Below, one piece after another: positions 1 to 10,917 of a stretch of DNA of 64,000 nucleotides; positions within the stretch are counted from its first letter, which is position 1, and each line of letters opens with the position of its first letter. The stretch lies in assembly GCA_947095585.1 (NCBI GenBank), contig OX352765.1, positions 60,319,623 through 60,383,622 of the forward strand, given 5' to 3'. Position numbers and translations under genes: made by a program. Under the pieces are notes generated by a model. The model was not told the origin of the DNA and did not search any database. It saw only the letters and a program-made list of their open reading frames with translations. The DNA is from Nephrocerus scutellatus. Taxonomy: Eukaryota; Arthropoda; Insecta; Diptera; Pipunculidae.

Positions 1-255
1 TGTCTTACCATCACCATTCAACTCAGCGACCCCAAAAACTATAGAATCTACACTAATATCGGTCACCCCCGCCCGACCCTTAGTTATCTATATATACTAT
101 CACTATTCAACTCAGCGACCCCGAAAACCATAGAATCGACAATAATATCGGTTGCCCCCCTCTCAGTTATCTACCACATCCCCCTAGAGCTGTCTTATCA
201 TGACTATTCAACTCAGCGACCCCGAAAACCATAGAATCAACACTAATATAGATTC
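1..255. repeat. Short minisatellite, about three copies of a 90-100 bp unit
   Basis: The block beginning ATTCAACTCAGCGACCCC recurs at about 16, 104 and 206. Each time it is followed by a matching stretch on a mean 'CATAGAATCNACANTAATAT' theme. Copies differ by scattered substitutions and the spacers vary, so this is an old tandem repeat. The first unit may extend left of the window. It lies in the intron downstream of the last visible Vps13D exon; I see no coding potential. Confidence 0.7.
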
Positions 256-354
256 TTGCAGTCTTCAATAGGACAAGTGTATAATTTTTAGCAGCGAACA
301 CTTGCAAATTTAATTTAGTTATGTTTACTGGCTTTGTTGTTAGAATAGTCTAGT

Positions 355-735
355 GTGTAATTTTTAAAATCTCTTTATTAACTTCGCGTGTCCGTGTTTT
401 TTTGTGATTGACTGGCTGGCCAAATCTTGTGATAAATTTTTAACCGAATTCCTAAAGCCCGATTTTATTCAAACTTCGCAAACATGTGTATCTCTAACAA
501 CACTTTTTATAAAAAGTTGGAAGTGGTCGGGTCTTAGGGCTCCCATATAAGTAAACTTTTAAAAAATAACCCTTTTTTCAAATTTTTTACGCATGTTTAT
601 CAACAACACTTTTTTTTAAAAAAATTTTCGTGCCCGAGGGCCTGCCGTATAATTTAACCGGATTTTATTACTTCGCACACATGTATTTCTCTGATTATAG
701 AATTTACATGAAAAATTTAAATTTTTATTGATTTT
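355..735 (+). mobile_element. Helitron-like repeat fragment
   Basis: The stretch carries the theme 'attaacttcgcgtg(t)ccgtg...ctggctggcc' and then 'aaatcttgtgat' and 'gtggtcgggt...agggctcccata'. The same series of blocks recurs at 16970-17240 (+), 18262-18345 (+), and in reverse at about 16490-16803 and 54640-54890. At 16803 that family starts with TCTATATAAATAAAA, which resembles insect Helitron 5' termini. This copy lacks recognisable termini. Assignment is inferred from these shared blocks. Confidence 0.4.
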
Positions 736-739
736 TTTT

Positions 740-1590
740 AACCTTGAGTCAATATACTGTTAAGACAGGACGACTGTACCGCTTATTTCTTGTGATAGGC
801 AGAGCATTTCTTTCTTTAGTTTCATTGGAACCGCGATTACCATTTACGACCGTTCAGTAGATAGACGGTAGATAGATAGTTGGTTTAGCACATTTCTATT
901 GACCTAGATTAATTTTTGGCTCTAGTATACTCTAAACTTCGTTATCTTTAAATTTTTTTGTGTAGAAGTATATTTGTTCTCTTCGGGTACCGCTTTGTCT
1001 TTAACGTGTCTCACTTTGATTGCACTCTTACGACTCAGATGTGATGACCCCTTCACAACACACTTTTATGAAAGGAACTCGTTTAATAAATTTCATCGTC
1101 CAATAAGTCCGGTTGTTGCGGAATACTTGGAAGTTGCAGGGCATATTGGTTTTTTGAAGTTGCTACCTGCCTCTTTTTTGTTTAGTACTGTTTTGGGACA
1201 TATTCCACTATCTTCTTACAGAGTCTCAGCATCTGCTTTATTCTTGCGATAAAAGTGATGAGGAGCTTGGGATGAGAGGTGTTGTCTGAAAATAATTAAT
1301 TTGCTTCCCAATTCTTCATATGTTCTCTCGGTAAATAAGTCCGGTTGAGGTGCTTCTCGGCGTCCCGAAAGTCGTTGTAGGGTTGGATGGGCTTCAGCCC
1401 GCAGCCACATAGGTAAAAATTTGTGTGAACGCTGGGAGTTCCTCTTCAGGGAGGCATTCAATTGTCTTTCTACAATAGCCCAAGAACGTTTGGAGCTCGA
1501 CGATTACTATTGGACCTTGTCAACCTGAAAATATAGGCAGAAGCTGTGACGTGGCTTAGCAGCCAATTTAAATTTTATAAATGATTTTTG
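740..1590. other. Intronic sequence without a supported gene
   Basis: Short ORFs of 81-92 codons occur on both strands (for example near 974-1252 and 1216-1461). None shows a recognisable domain, and they overlap one another in opposite senses. The region is a little less AT-rich around 1300-1500, which could mean decayed mobile-element sequence. I could not assign it. Confidence 0.4.
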
Positions 1591-1595
1591 TGTTT

Positions 1596-1800
1596 GAGAG
1601 CAGGCGGTTTGTAGTTCGAATCCCAGGAAACACCAAAAGTATTTTTCACGGTCCCACCTCTCGGGAAAGTTTGACAAACGTCCGAGAATAATAACTTGTC
1701 ACGGAAAGCTTATACATGCACAACACAAATGGTCTCGAGAAGCAATGCCTTGGACCGCAACGGTCTGTCGCGCCGAATATTATTATTACTTTATTTAATC
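1596..1800 (+). mobile_element. tRNA-derived SINE (family 1), 5'-truncated copy
   Basis: The copy begins near a degraded tRNA-like B box (GTTCGAATCCC at about 1615). It then follows the family body: 'caccaaaagtatttttcac', 'cacctctcg', 'gacaaacgt', 'gcacaacacaaatggtc', 'gaccgcaa(c/t)ggtctgtcgcgcc', and a short ATT-repeat tail. The same body is found at 1815-2035, 25195-25500, 29411-29640 and 33056-33290. No A box remains in this copy. Confidence 0.65.
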
Positions 1801-1814
1801 TTCAAGGTATACTT

Positions 1815-2035
1815 CACAAGTCGGCGCCGTGGCTCAGTGGAAATGAGCATGGCTACTGAGCAGGGGGTTCTTGGTTCGAATCCCAGTAACACCAAAAGTA
1901 TTTTTCACGTGTCCTACCTCTCGCGAATGGGTGACAAACATTCCGAGAGTAATAACTTGTCACGAAAAGCTTAGCTTCTCAATTCGCCATTCGGATCCGG
2001 CCTTAAATTGTAGGGTTTTTTTTTTAAATTTTTTT
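1815..2035 (+). mobile_element. tRNA-derived SINE (family 1)
   Basis: A tRNA-like head carries an A-box match TGGCTCAGTGG (about 1830-1840) and a B-box match GGTTCGAATCC (about 1873-1883), the arrangement of an internal RNA polymerase III promoter. Beyond the head comes a tRNA-unrelated body shared with the other family members. The body is broken after 'ggccttaaattgtaggg' by a poly-T-rich stretch. It is a SINE rather than a tRNA gene: the acceptor and anticodon arms do not pair as in a functional tRNA, and the body is repeated elsewhere in the window. Confidence 0.75.
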
Positions 2036-2224
2036 TTGCACTGTAAAAAAAAAAGGTTACTATAACAGCAAGTTAACAAATAGCAATTCAACAAAAATGA
2101 ATTTAGCAATTTTCAACAAAGTATAGAGCATAATTTATACAAATATTGATGGCAAAGATCAAATTGAAGTCAATTATAACTAATTGTTGAAGATCAGATT
2201 GAAAATTCTGAAGAACAATCGTGC

Positions 2225-2440
2225 CTAGGCAGTTGTTTGTTGCTTTTAATTTTGTTGCTGCATTTAATTTTGGTGCTTTTGTTGAGTTTTGTGCTGCTGT
2301 TGTGGTTATTGATGCAGCTTCTGTTGTTGTTGTTTGTAATACTGCTGCTGCTGTTTTTGGGGCAGTTTTTAATGGTGCTTGTGTTGTTTGTGTGCTGCTG
2401 TTGTTGTCGTATTTTTCTCCGTTGAGATTACGAAAAGAAA
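2225..2440. repeat. Low-complexity TTG/CTG triplet tract
   Basis: The + strand is a run of imperfect (TTG)n/(CTG)n triplets. Read on the minus strand it gives a Thr/Ala-rich ORF of about 115 codons (2103-2450). Long ORFs on both strands are expected from triplet-repeat DNA. I therefore treat it as simple sequence, though an exon of an unidentified Thr/Ala-rich protein cannot be excluded. Confidence 0.55.
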
Positions 2441-2489
2441 ATAAAATCAAACCGAAAGAGCCTCGAAACCAGACTCACATTCGAATTTA

Positions 2490-2870
2490 AGGGTAAAGGA
2501 GTCTTGCCCAGTTCTATTTGTTACTTTTATGTAACAAAAAAAAGTGTTAACATGTTTCTTTATCCTTTGACACCTTGGTTCACATTCAAATTTTAACTTT
2601 TCGTATTCAACTCTTTAATAACATCTGCACCGTACAAGGCACGAAGATACACCCCAACTTCTACTAAAATTTTACACTTAAAAATATGAATTTTTTGAGA
2701 TTTTTTATTTAACACGCATAAGAAGTACAAGTATGCATACTCCATTAGAACGAAAATTATACAAAATTAATATTATCGAAATGAATACATATAACGCAAA
2801 AGCTAGCGACTGAACGTAAGAATGTCGCATACCGAGCAATGCAACAATCTGATAGAACGCGCGACAAAGA
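2490..2870. other. Intronic sequence, nothing recognised
   Basis: AT-rich sequence between the triplet tract and the duplicated LINE block. No repeat, ORF or structural feature that I could support. Confidence 0.4.
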
Positions 2871-3239
2871 TCTCAGAAGATATGAAAAAATAGTTCAGCG
2901 GCGAAAGAAATGTGAAAAATCTAGTCAGTGAAATAGAATAGAACAGAAAGCGAAGACCCCACCTTTTACCAAAGAGTCCGTGGTTTGAACACCGCGTTGC
3001 ACATAAGACAAAGAGAAAGAGGGTAGACAAAGATGCGAAGATCACTTTCTGGAGTTGCTAAAAGGCTAGCTCACTGAGGAATTGGAGGCTCCACCAATGA
3101 CTGACGGCCAATTAATGTATTAATAGTGCAAGTATGAGAAGAAGAAGCGATGTCGGAAGACCGGCATCTTGCGGCCCATACATTAGAAGCAGATACAACG
3201 TGCAGCAGTTATTGTAGTATATCCTTGTTGAGTATCGTA

Positions 3240-3720
3240 TATAAGATGTTCTCCTCCATACTTACTTAACATATGGGCTATCCCATATGCTAAAGTCATC
3301 ATTGGCCCATGGTCTGGCGTCATCCCGGCCAATAAACAACAGATCAAATTTTTCCTGAAAAATTAGTTACTAAAACAGATGGTGTACTGTTTGCATCCCA
3401 AATAAACTGACACGACAATGTACGTTGACCATAACTAATGTTATAATCCAAGTAAAAATATTCTAATCACTATCAAGCGTTGGAGAAAGTGATCCGAGAC
3501 TCTGAAGTAACGGCGCGAGGAACAATCCTCTATAACCCCATCCAGATATGTATTGGCTTACGCTGATGATATTGACACAGTGCGTAGAAACGTAAGAGCT
3601 GTACAGGAAGCTTTCATCTAGATCGAGCGGGTGGCACAAAATCTGGGGCTGCACATAATTAGACCAAAACTAGGTACATGGTTGACCGGCATTGGTAAGA
3701 ATAGCGTATACAAGGATGCC
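3240..3720 (+). pseudogene. Non-LTR reverse transcriptase fragment (YADDID type), copy A
   Basis: Translated pieces in shifting frames give 'AKVIIGP', 'NKLT..C.LT..N' and then 'LAYADDIDTV' with the YADD catalytic box at about 3552-3563, followed by 'EAF...IERVAQNLGLH'. These match the minus-strand LINE fragments at 24690-26105, which read 'AKVIIGPYQSIPAKSTTE' and 'GIPNKLTQLCRLTM'. Several stops and frameshifts make it dead. Clade not assigned. Confidence 0.6.
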
Positions 3721-4129
3721 CAAAGTTAAGAAAATTGGATAAAATAGGTTCGAAATCGGGACCGGTGGGGAGATTTTTTTGCAGTACCTCAGTAACGGGC
3801 CAAATATGACGATATCAATATCTACTTGACATACGCTAAATATACGCTAAAATAAAGTGAGAATATTTTTTCTTATTTAACTAAAAACAAAGAAAATCAC
3901 GAAAATATCTCAGCACAGTGCTCTTTTTTAAATAACAAGTGAAACTTCTAGATAAAAAGAGGCAGCGAAACCTTTTTGAAACCCAAAGAAAACAGACTGA
4001 ACGCACTTTACTGCATCCTAAACCAATCATATTAATTGTGTATGAATGCAAATGTTTTGCAACTAACACTGTATTAGCTTCGCAATTGTTGTCGCCGCTG
4101 GGTCCTCTGACCGTGACAGGAGTGTGTTG

Positions 4130-5399
4130 ACTCTGGGCTCACCTTTAGTTGCGGACAGAGGTTGTGCGTTTCAAAACTTAGGTGCGGAGTGGGTTACGCT
4201 AAATGACAGCAAATGGGCCGGATCAAGGTGTCATGTTAGAGGAACACCGCAAGGAGGTGTATTATCCCCTCTCCTCTGAAATATAGTAATCAACGAATTA
4301 CTGTTGAAACTGGAAGGAGAGGGATAAAAGTGGTAGCGTATGCTGATAATGAAGCGTTAGCTGTCTTCTCTCTACCTCTGAACGAGTAAGGAGGTTATAC
4401 AAAATTCCCTCTTAATCGTTAAAGAATGGGCAAATAAAAGCAGTCTGGGCGTCAATCCGAATAAGTCAGAGCTTGTCCTTTTCACCAGGAAATATAAAAT
4501 TCCAACCGTTGATCCGCCAACACTAAATAGTCCTTAGTTTTTTCTGATAAGGCAACATTTCTTGGGACAATCTTGGAGAGAAAACTATGGAAACCTCATA
4601 TAAAAGAACAAGTAAATACTCGCAATAAAATAAAAATAAAAAAAACAATAAAAACTCGCGCTCTAAAGGTTATGCTCCACCTTATCCCACTAGATATATT
4701 TGGCAAACAGAAAGCGGCAATTACAGCTACGCGACTGTTAGCTGTCAATCAGTGGAAAAGTCTTCAAAAGGGGCACTCCACCATAACAAAATCGCTAAAG
4801 CAAGAGCTAACGAAACTTGATTACATAACACCAGTATTATGCTTTCAAAAAGGTTTTCGGACAGCATTACCCTCCAGAGAAGACTGGAAGACTGGATCCG
4901 TAACCGATAGGGAAACAATACAGTTCTTCACGGATAGCTCTAAGCTTGACGGTAAAGTAGAAGCAGGAGTCTTCTGTGACAAGCTGAAAGTAAGCATCTC
5001 TGTCCGTCTATCTGATCGCTGCAGCGTATACCAGGCAGAGGTGATAGCGATTGAAGAGGTTATGCGTTTGCTGAAGCATAATGTACTATCTTCAAAGAAG
5101 ACTATCATTTATGTAGACAGTCAGGCGGCCATAAAATCGTTGGAGGCGGTCTCGCTGAAATCTAAAGGTGCGTTGAGCTGTCACTCCTCTATTAATGAGA
5201 TGAGTGAGCAGTCCAATATAAGGATCATTTGGGTCCCGGACCACACGGATGTTCAGGGGAACTGCGGGGCGGACGAGTTAGCTAGACGTGGTACGACTCT
5301 CAGGCTGCTACCGAAAAGGACAGAGGTAGGGAGTCCTATCGCGACACTGAAACTTGAGCTTCGGAAAGAGGTAGAAACAATAACAAATGTAAGGTGACA
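4130..5399 (+). pseudogene. I/Loa-like LINE, RT end plus RNase H domain, copy A
   Basis: The RT motif 'RGTPQGGVLSPLL' reads near 4230-4278, then a stop codon, then 'VAYADN' where the catalytic YADD should be. The ORF 4573-5397 carries an RNase H domain with 'FFTDSS', 'YQAEVIAI', 'IYVDSQAAI' and 'GADELARRG', so the four acidic catalytic residues are kept. A C-terminal RNase H after the RT is typical of I-group LINEs. The ORF's first 30 codons come from the A-rich filler left by the 200-bp deletion. Confidence 0.75.
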
Positions 5400-5416
5400 T
5401 TTACACGACAGGTCTT

Positions 5417-8086
5417 CATATCAGAAGATATGAAAAAATAGTTCAGCGGCGAAAGAAATGTTAAAAATCTAGTCAGTGAAATAGAATAGAACAGAAAGCG
5501 AAGACCCCACCTTTTACCAAAGAGTCCGTGGTTTGAACACCGCGTTGCACATAAGACAAAGAGAAAGAGGGTAGACAAAGATGCGAAGATCACTTTCTGG
5601 AGTTGCTAAAAGGCTAGCTCACTGAGGAATTGGAGGCTCCACCAATGACTGACGGCCAATTAATGTATTAATAGTGCAAGTATGAGAAGAAGAAGCGATG
5701 TCGGAAGACCGGCATCTTGCGGCCCATACATTAGAAGCAGATACAACGTGCAGCAGTTATTGTAGTATATCCTTGTTTAGTATCGTATATAAGATGTTCT
5801 CCTCCATACTTACTTAACATATGGGCTATCCCATATGCTAAAGTCATCATTGGCCCATGGTCTGGCGTCATCCCGGCCAATAAAAAACAGATCAAATTTT
5901 TCCTGAAAAATTAGTTACTAAAACAGATGGTGTACTGTTTGCATCCCAAATAAACTGACACAACAATGTACGTTGACCATAACTAATGTTATAATCCAAG
6001 TAAAAATATTCTAATCACTATCAAGCGTTGGAGAAAGTGATCCGAGACTCTGAAGTAACGGCGCGAGGAACAATCCTCTATAACCCCATCCAGATATGTA
6101 TTGGCTTACGCTGATGATATTGACACAGTGCGTAGAAACGTAAGAGCTGTACAGGAAGCTTTCATCTAGATCGAGCGGGTGGCACAAAATCTGGGGCTGC
6201 ACATAAATTAGACCAAAACTAGGTACATGGTTGACCGGCATTGGTAAGAATAGCGTATACAAGGATGCCCAAAGTTAAGAAAATTGGATAAAATAGGTTC
6301 GAAATCGGGACCGGTGGGGAGATTTTTTTGCAGTACCTCAGTAACGGGCCAAATATGACGATATCAATATCTACTTGACATACGCTAAATATACGCTAAA
6401 ATAAAGTGAGAAAATATCTCAGCACAGTGCTCTTTTTTAAATAACAAGTGAAACTTCTAGATAAAAAGAGGCAGCGAAACCTTTTTGAAACCCAAAGAAA
6501 ACAGACTGAACGCACTTTACTGCATCCTAAACCAATCATATTAATTGTGTATGAATGCAAATGTTTTGCAACTAACACTGTATTAACTTCGCAATTGTTG
6601 TCGCCTCCGGGTCCTCTGACCGTGACAGGAGTGTGTTGACTCTGGGCTCACCTTTAGTTGCGGACAGAGGTTGTGCGTTTCAAAACTTAGTTGCGGAGTG
6701 GGTTACGCTAAATGACAGCAAATGGGCCGGATCAAGGTGTCATGTTAGAGGAACACCGCAAGGAGGTGTATTATCCCCTCTCCTCTGAAATATAGTAATC
6801 AACGAATTACTGTTGAAACTGGAAGGAGAGGGATAAAAGTGGTAGCGTATGCTGATAATGAAGCGTTAGCTGTCTTCTCTCTACCTCTGAACGAGTAAGG
6901 AGGTTATACAAAATTCCCTCTTAATCGTTAAAGAATGGGCAAATAAAAGCAGTCTGGGCGTCAATCCGAATAAGTCAGAGCTTGTCCTTTTCACCAGGAA
7001 ATATAAAATTCCAACCGTTGATCCGCCAACACTAAATAGTCCTTAGTTTTTTCTGATAAGGCAACATTTCTTGGGACAATCTTGGAGAGAAAACTATGGA
7101 AACCTCATATAAAAGAACAAGTAAATAAAGCGAATACTGCTGCATTGGCAAAAAATGCATGAAATCAAAGCTGGTACACTGGCTCTACACACTTCGGTAG
7201 ACCAATACTACTGTACGGGGTAAGCGTATGGTGGCCAGCTATAGAAAAAACTACATATAAATATATATTGGGGAAGGTACAGAGCGGCCTGTATGCTTAT
7301 AAGCGGGGCGCTAAGTTCTACACCAACTCGCGCTCTAAAGGTTATGCTCCACCTTATCCCACTAGATATATTTGGCAAACAGAAAGCGGCAATTACAGCT
7401 ACGCGACTGTTAGCTGTCAATCAGTGGAAAAGTCTTCAAAAGGGGCACTCCACCATAACAAAATCGCTAAAGCAAGAGCTAACGAAACTTGATTACATAA
7501 CACCAGTATTATGCTTTCAAAAAGGTTTTCGGACAGCATTACCCTCCAGAGAAGACTGGAAGACTGGATCCGTAACCGATAGGGAAACAATACAGTTCTT
7601 CACGGATAGCTCTAAGCTTGACGGTAAAGTAGAAGCAGGAGTCTTCTGTGACAAGCTGAAAGTAAGCATCTCTGTCCGTCTATCTGATCGCTGCAGCGTA
7701 TACCAGGCAGAGGTGATAGCGATTGAAGAGGTTATGCGTTTGCTGAAGCATAATGTACTATCTTCAAAGAAGACTATCATTTATGTGGACAGTCAGGCGG
7801 CCATAAAATCGTTGGAGGCGGTCTCGCTGAAATCTAAAGGTGCGTTGAGCTGTCACTCCTCTATTAATGAGATGAGTGAGCAGTCCAACATAAGGATCAT
7901 TTGGGTCCCGGACCACACGGATGTTCAGGGGAACTGCGGGGCGGACGAGTTAGCTAGACGTGGTACGACTCTCAGGCTGCTACCGAAAAGGACAGAGGTA
8001 GGGAGTCCTATCGCGACACTGAAACTTGAGCTTCGGAAAGAGGTAGAAACAATAACAAATGTAAGGTGACATTTACACGACAGGTC
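5417..8086 (+). repeat. Tandem LINE duplication, copy B
   Basis: Second copy of the block at 2872-5414. It keeps the segment 7127-7322 that copy A has lost, so it is nearer the ancestral arrangement. A 17-bp stretch near 3889 of copy A ('actaaaaacaaagaaaatcacg') is missing here. Otherwise differences are few, which implies a recent duplication or an assembly effect. Confidence 0.85.
5800..6290 (+). pseudogene. Non-LTR reverse transcriptase fragment (YADDID type), copy B
   Basis: The same RT remnant as at 3240-3720, with 'LAYADDIDTV' near 6105-6135 and the same internal stops. Shared lesions show that it was already defective before the tandem duplication. Confidence 0.6.
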
Positions 8087-8490
8087 TGGCCGAAGCTGGA
8101 CTCGAAGCGCTCAACGACGCTTATTTCCCCACAAAGACGTGAACTAAGAACGGTTGTAGGGATAATGACAGGACACTGCCTTCTAGGGAAACACGCGAAA
8201 AGAATGGGTGTTGAATATAATGACTTCTGCAGAAACTGCATAGACGAGGAAGAGGAGACAATAGAACACCTTCTCTGCTCATGTCCGGCACTAATGCACA
8301 GAAGGCACAAACACTTAGGTAAGCGATTAATGAATAACCTATCAGATCTCAAAAACGGCAAAGTGCGAGAAATACTTCGATTCATTAAGAGCTCTGAATG
8401 TATCTTCTGAAAAGGGGAAAGGTAACACAAAGGACCGCGAATGGTCTAAGTGAGCATTAGCTGCCACCTCAACCTAACTCAACCTAACAC
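6640..8490 (+). pseudogene. I/Loa-like LINE 3' half with RNase H and C-terminal zinc motif, copy B
   Basis: RT motif 'GTPQGGVLSPLL' near 6745-6790 is followed by the same stop and the altered 'YADN'. The RNase H ORF (7293-8069) has the motifs 'FFTDSS', 'AEVIAI', 'YVDSQAA' and 'ADELARRG'. The next ORF (8066-8410) continues into the element's C-terminus with a C-x2-C...H...C-x-C pattern ('CRNCIDEEEETIEHLLCSC'). The element ends near 8470-8490 with 'cacctcaacctaactcaacc'. Only this copy retains the 3' terminus. It lies in the Vps13D intron, in antisense orientation to the gene. Confidence 0.75.
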
Positions 8491-8695
8491 TGTATTATTT
8501 ACAAATATTCATAAAACCATTGCAAATAGATGTGTGATGGTTACATTTTTTTTTTATGTAATCAAATGATAAGTAATATAATTTTAAATTAAAAGTTTAT
8601 AAAATGAATTAATTTTTTTATGTAAAAAGGACAACAGCTAAAGTTTAAAAACTTACTTGATTAAAAGTACATATTTTATAAATTTTATTGCTTAC

Positions 8696-9019
8696 AGAAT
8701 ATTGATCTATAAAGCCATGTGATGATTCCCTTAAATGTTTGTAACTTTTTGTATTGACCCCAGAAGCGTGTTTCCATATGGGGTCCGGCGTTAATGAAGT
8801 TTGGAAATTGGTAGTTTTTACATCTTTTATATGTATGGTTCGAATTGGACCGTCCATTCTACTTGCTACTTCCAAATGGCCAGAGCCTGGTCGAAGTTTT
8901 TGCCTTTCAATGCTTTGCTCTATTGGTAGGCATTCATCGTGTCGTGTTCGTGTATCTGATTCAATACGGCCCAGGACAACTTCTGAGCCTGGGCGAATTC
9001 CAAATACGCCATTTCGAGC
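8696..9019 (-). CDS. Vps13D: Vps13D exon 15 of those visible (post-lectin region)
   Basis: This exon has 108 codons, with acceptor 'ttatttttag' right of 9019 and donor GTAAGC left of 8696, phase 0 at both ends. It begins 'ARNGVFG' and includes 'RPGSGHLEV' and 'DGPIRTIHIKDVK', a segment conserved after the lectin-like module in VPS13D proteins. The first residues complete the last beta-trefoil repeat that started in the preceding exon. The following intron is at least 8.7 kb and carries the LINE duplication. Confidence 0.85.
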
Positions 9020-9075
9020 CTAAAAATAATATTGTGAATTTCTAAGTTTCTTCGAAATAAAGAAAAAAATCATAC

Positions 9076-9963
9076 TTGTACACACATATTAGCATGGCAC
9101 ATTAGCCGACCATTTTCAAAACGCCATGTCTGTGTTGTTTCTCTTTGCTTATTGGGATATCGCACTACAATATTAGTGTAATCCATAGGGTTTGGAGCCT
9201 TTTCTAGATCAAGAACCAATCTGGTTTTAAAGTTTGAGGGTATTTTCCCCGGTTCAGTCGGTGACGAAGAGCCCTCGTGTTCAAGCTGCCCATATGTATT
9301 CATCAGCCACAATTGCGAACGATCACCAGCACATTTTCTCATCAAAATAACCTTTTTATCCCTAACTCCAAGCACCAGATGTTGATTTTCAATGTCGTAT
9401 TCTGAATTTAAAAACAGATTTTCAGAAATAGATGGAGTTTGGAAAGTTGCTTTTAATGCAATGTAAATAAAATTTGAATATGTGAGACTGCAGGAATAGC
9501 CAATGTCACGTAGTGGAAATGTAATTGAATTTCCACCTGGAGCCTCAATTTGTAGAAAATGATTTTTAGTAGGATCATCCAAGGCATATGCGAGAGAAGA
9601 ATGAGGACGTATAGATGTCTGCCACTGGGGTTTGCAACCATATTGAAAAAATGTTATTGGTACTTCAGAATAGTTGTCTAAACGAATAGGTGGAGGTAAT
9701 GAATAGGCGTCACCAAAGAGAAGAAAGAACGTAGATCCTTGTAAGATGACTTCTAGTCTTAAAAACTGCATTTCTCCAGAACTGTTTCGAATAGTTATAT
9801 ACAAACTTTGGGCCTCATTAATTGGTATGCCACTTGACCAGTGACAAAATTCAACATCAGCTAAGCGAAGACATAAGAGTGGTTCTTGGTCACATCGTGG
9901 CCAATGGAAAGGAAAGTGACAGCCGGGTACTGCATTAATGTATCTTCCCCTAGAATCAGATGA
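9076..9963 (-). CDS. Vps13D: Vps13D exon 14 of those visible (end of VAB region, ricin-B-like lectin)
   Basis: 296 codons in phase 0, acceptor 'aatatttttag', donor GTATGA. The first half ('HWPRCDQEPLLCLRLAD', then 'ITFFQYGCKPQWQTSIRPHSSLAYALDDPT') reads as the last beta-rich VAB repeat. The second half contains 'SQLWLMN' and 'TQTWRF', the QxW motifs of ricin-type beta-trefoil lectin folds, a hallmark of VPS13D. Flanking introns are 56 and 64 nt. Confidence 0.92.
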
Positions 9964-10027
9964 CTAAAAATATTCTTTGTTAAAATATATCTAATGGTAT
10001 TTAAGTAACAGACTCTAGACCACTTAC

Positions 10028-10240
10028 ATATTTTGTTACAAAGCACTTCTGTGCAAATTGCAACTTGTGTGAGCTGCGATTATATAGTAAAAATCGTGGA
10101 GAGAACGTTACAACACTAGTTCTGGAATAACGACCACGACCTCGACGAACTGTGACACCTATGGCAAAATTTTCATTCGAATCAGCGGTTTTCAACTGCC
10201 GATGTAAAGTATCCTTATAGAGGCAGAACCCTTGACACCA
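10028..10240 (-). CDS. Vps13D: Vps13D exon 13 of those visible (VAB region)
   Basis: 71 codons, phase 0 at both ends, acceptor 'atttttttag', donor GTAAGT. It reads 'WCQGFCLYKDTLHR' and ends '...KCFVTKY'. The stretch 'VTFSPRFLLYNRSSHKLQFAQ' is a typical VAB repeat core (a strand followed by an 'N.....L' turn). The intron on its 5' side (10241-10917) contains a MITE-like insertion. Confidence 0.9.
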
Positions 10241-10917
10241 CTAAAAAAATTTTAGGTGCTTAAGTAATTGCTTTCTATCTAACATTAAAACAAACAAACA
10301 TAAAAATATAACAAATACTTGTTGAGTTTTTTTATTTTAATAAGTTTTATTAACGAAACCTAACTAAATAATAATAATTTTTTTCTGTATGTTCTGTGTT
10401 TTTTTAACACCAGCCATGTTGATAAAAACCAAATTATTGTTATATATATACTCTAGCAAATATATTGATATAATTCCTTAATTTTACTGTGTACATATAC
10501 TATAGATAAGATTTGCATTTTTGCTAACATTTAATTTTTCTTTACGGAAGTTAGAAATGAACATCGGTGTATGCATTTGCCTAGAGAAAGCATAAAGATT
10601 AAAATGGACGGAAGAAGGATTCTCTTACAGGGAGCACCAACAGCGCGCCAACCGACCGTAACAGTGAACATACAGCGACTAAAATAACCATCTGTTCGTA
10701 TTTCTTACATTTTAATCTTTAAGCTTTCTCTCATCAAAAGCTTCCATCATACCTGCCTTCAGTAAAGAAAAATCAAATGTTAGGAAAAATTAAACTCTTT
10801 TCTATATATACTGCTTTCATATTACCTTATTTCATACATTTCACTATTTTCTAAATATATTTTCACTTTACAATTAAAGTTTAAACAATAAAAAAATTAA
10901 AACCAACACAGACTTAC
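10241..10917 (-). other. Vps13D intron with MITE-like insertion
   Basis: 677-nt AT-rich intron, much longer than the 53-83 nt neighbours. The excess is partly explained by the inverted-repeat element at 10583-10731. No ORF of interest. Confidence 0.7.
10583..10731. mobile_element. MITE-like element with 24-bp terminal inverted repeats
   Basis: The left end AGAGAAAGCATAAAGATTAAAATG (about 10583-10606) is matched in reverse complement by the right end (about 10708-10731), with one mismatch. The 100-bp core ('ggagcaccaacagcgcgcc...') is clearly more GC-rich than the host intron. Size and architecture fit a non-autonomous DNA transposon. I see no convincing target-site duplication, so superfamily is unknown. 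Confidence 0.55.

Larger units (their letters stand above)
2872..5414 (+). repeat. Tandem LINE duplication, copy A
   Basis: From 'cagaagatatgaaaaaatagttcagcgg' (about 2874) to the end of the RNase H ORF this block matches 5417-8086 almost base for base. The joint between the copies (about 5412-5420) fuses the RNase H 3' side of copy A to the first bases of copy B. Copy A lacks about 200 bp present in copy B (7127-7322) and has an A-rich filler (about 4618-4655) at that point. The unit holds two LINE pieces in tandem: a first RT fragment and a second RT/RNase H fragment. Confidence 0.85.

Noticed and set aside
1..255. CRISPR-like array
   Set aside because: Repeats are imperfect and about 90-100 bp apart without unique spacers of equal length, and the DNA is eukaryotic.
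1830..1890. Functional tRNA gene
   Set aside because: A and B boxes are present, but the flanking stems do not pair and the head is followed by a body repeated at five other sites. This is a SINE.
2103..2450. Thr/Ala-rich protein-coding exon
   Set aside because: The ORF arises from a triplet tract that is open on both strands. No splice context or homology is visible.
8465..8490. Telomere-like repeat ('cctaactcaacctaac')
   Set aside because: Only two or three irregular copies, placed at the expected 3' end of a LINE. Flies generally lack such telomere repeats.
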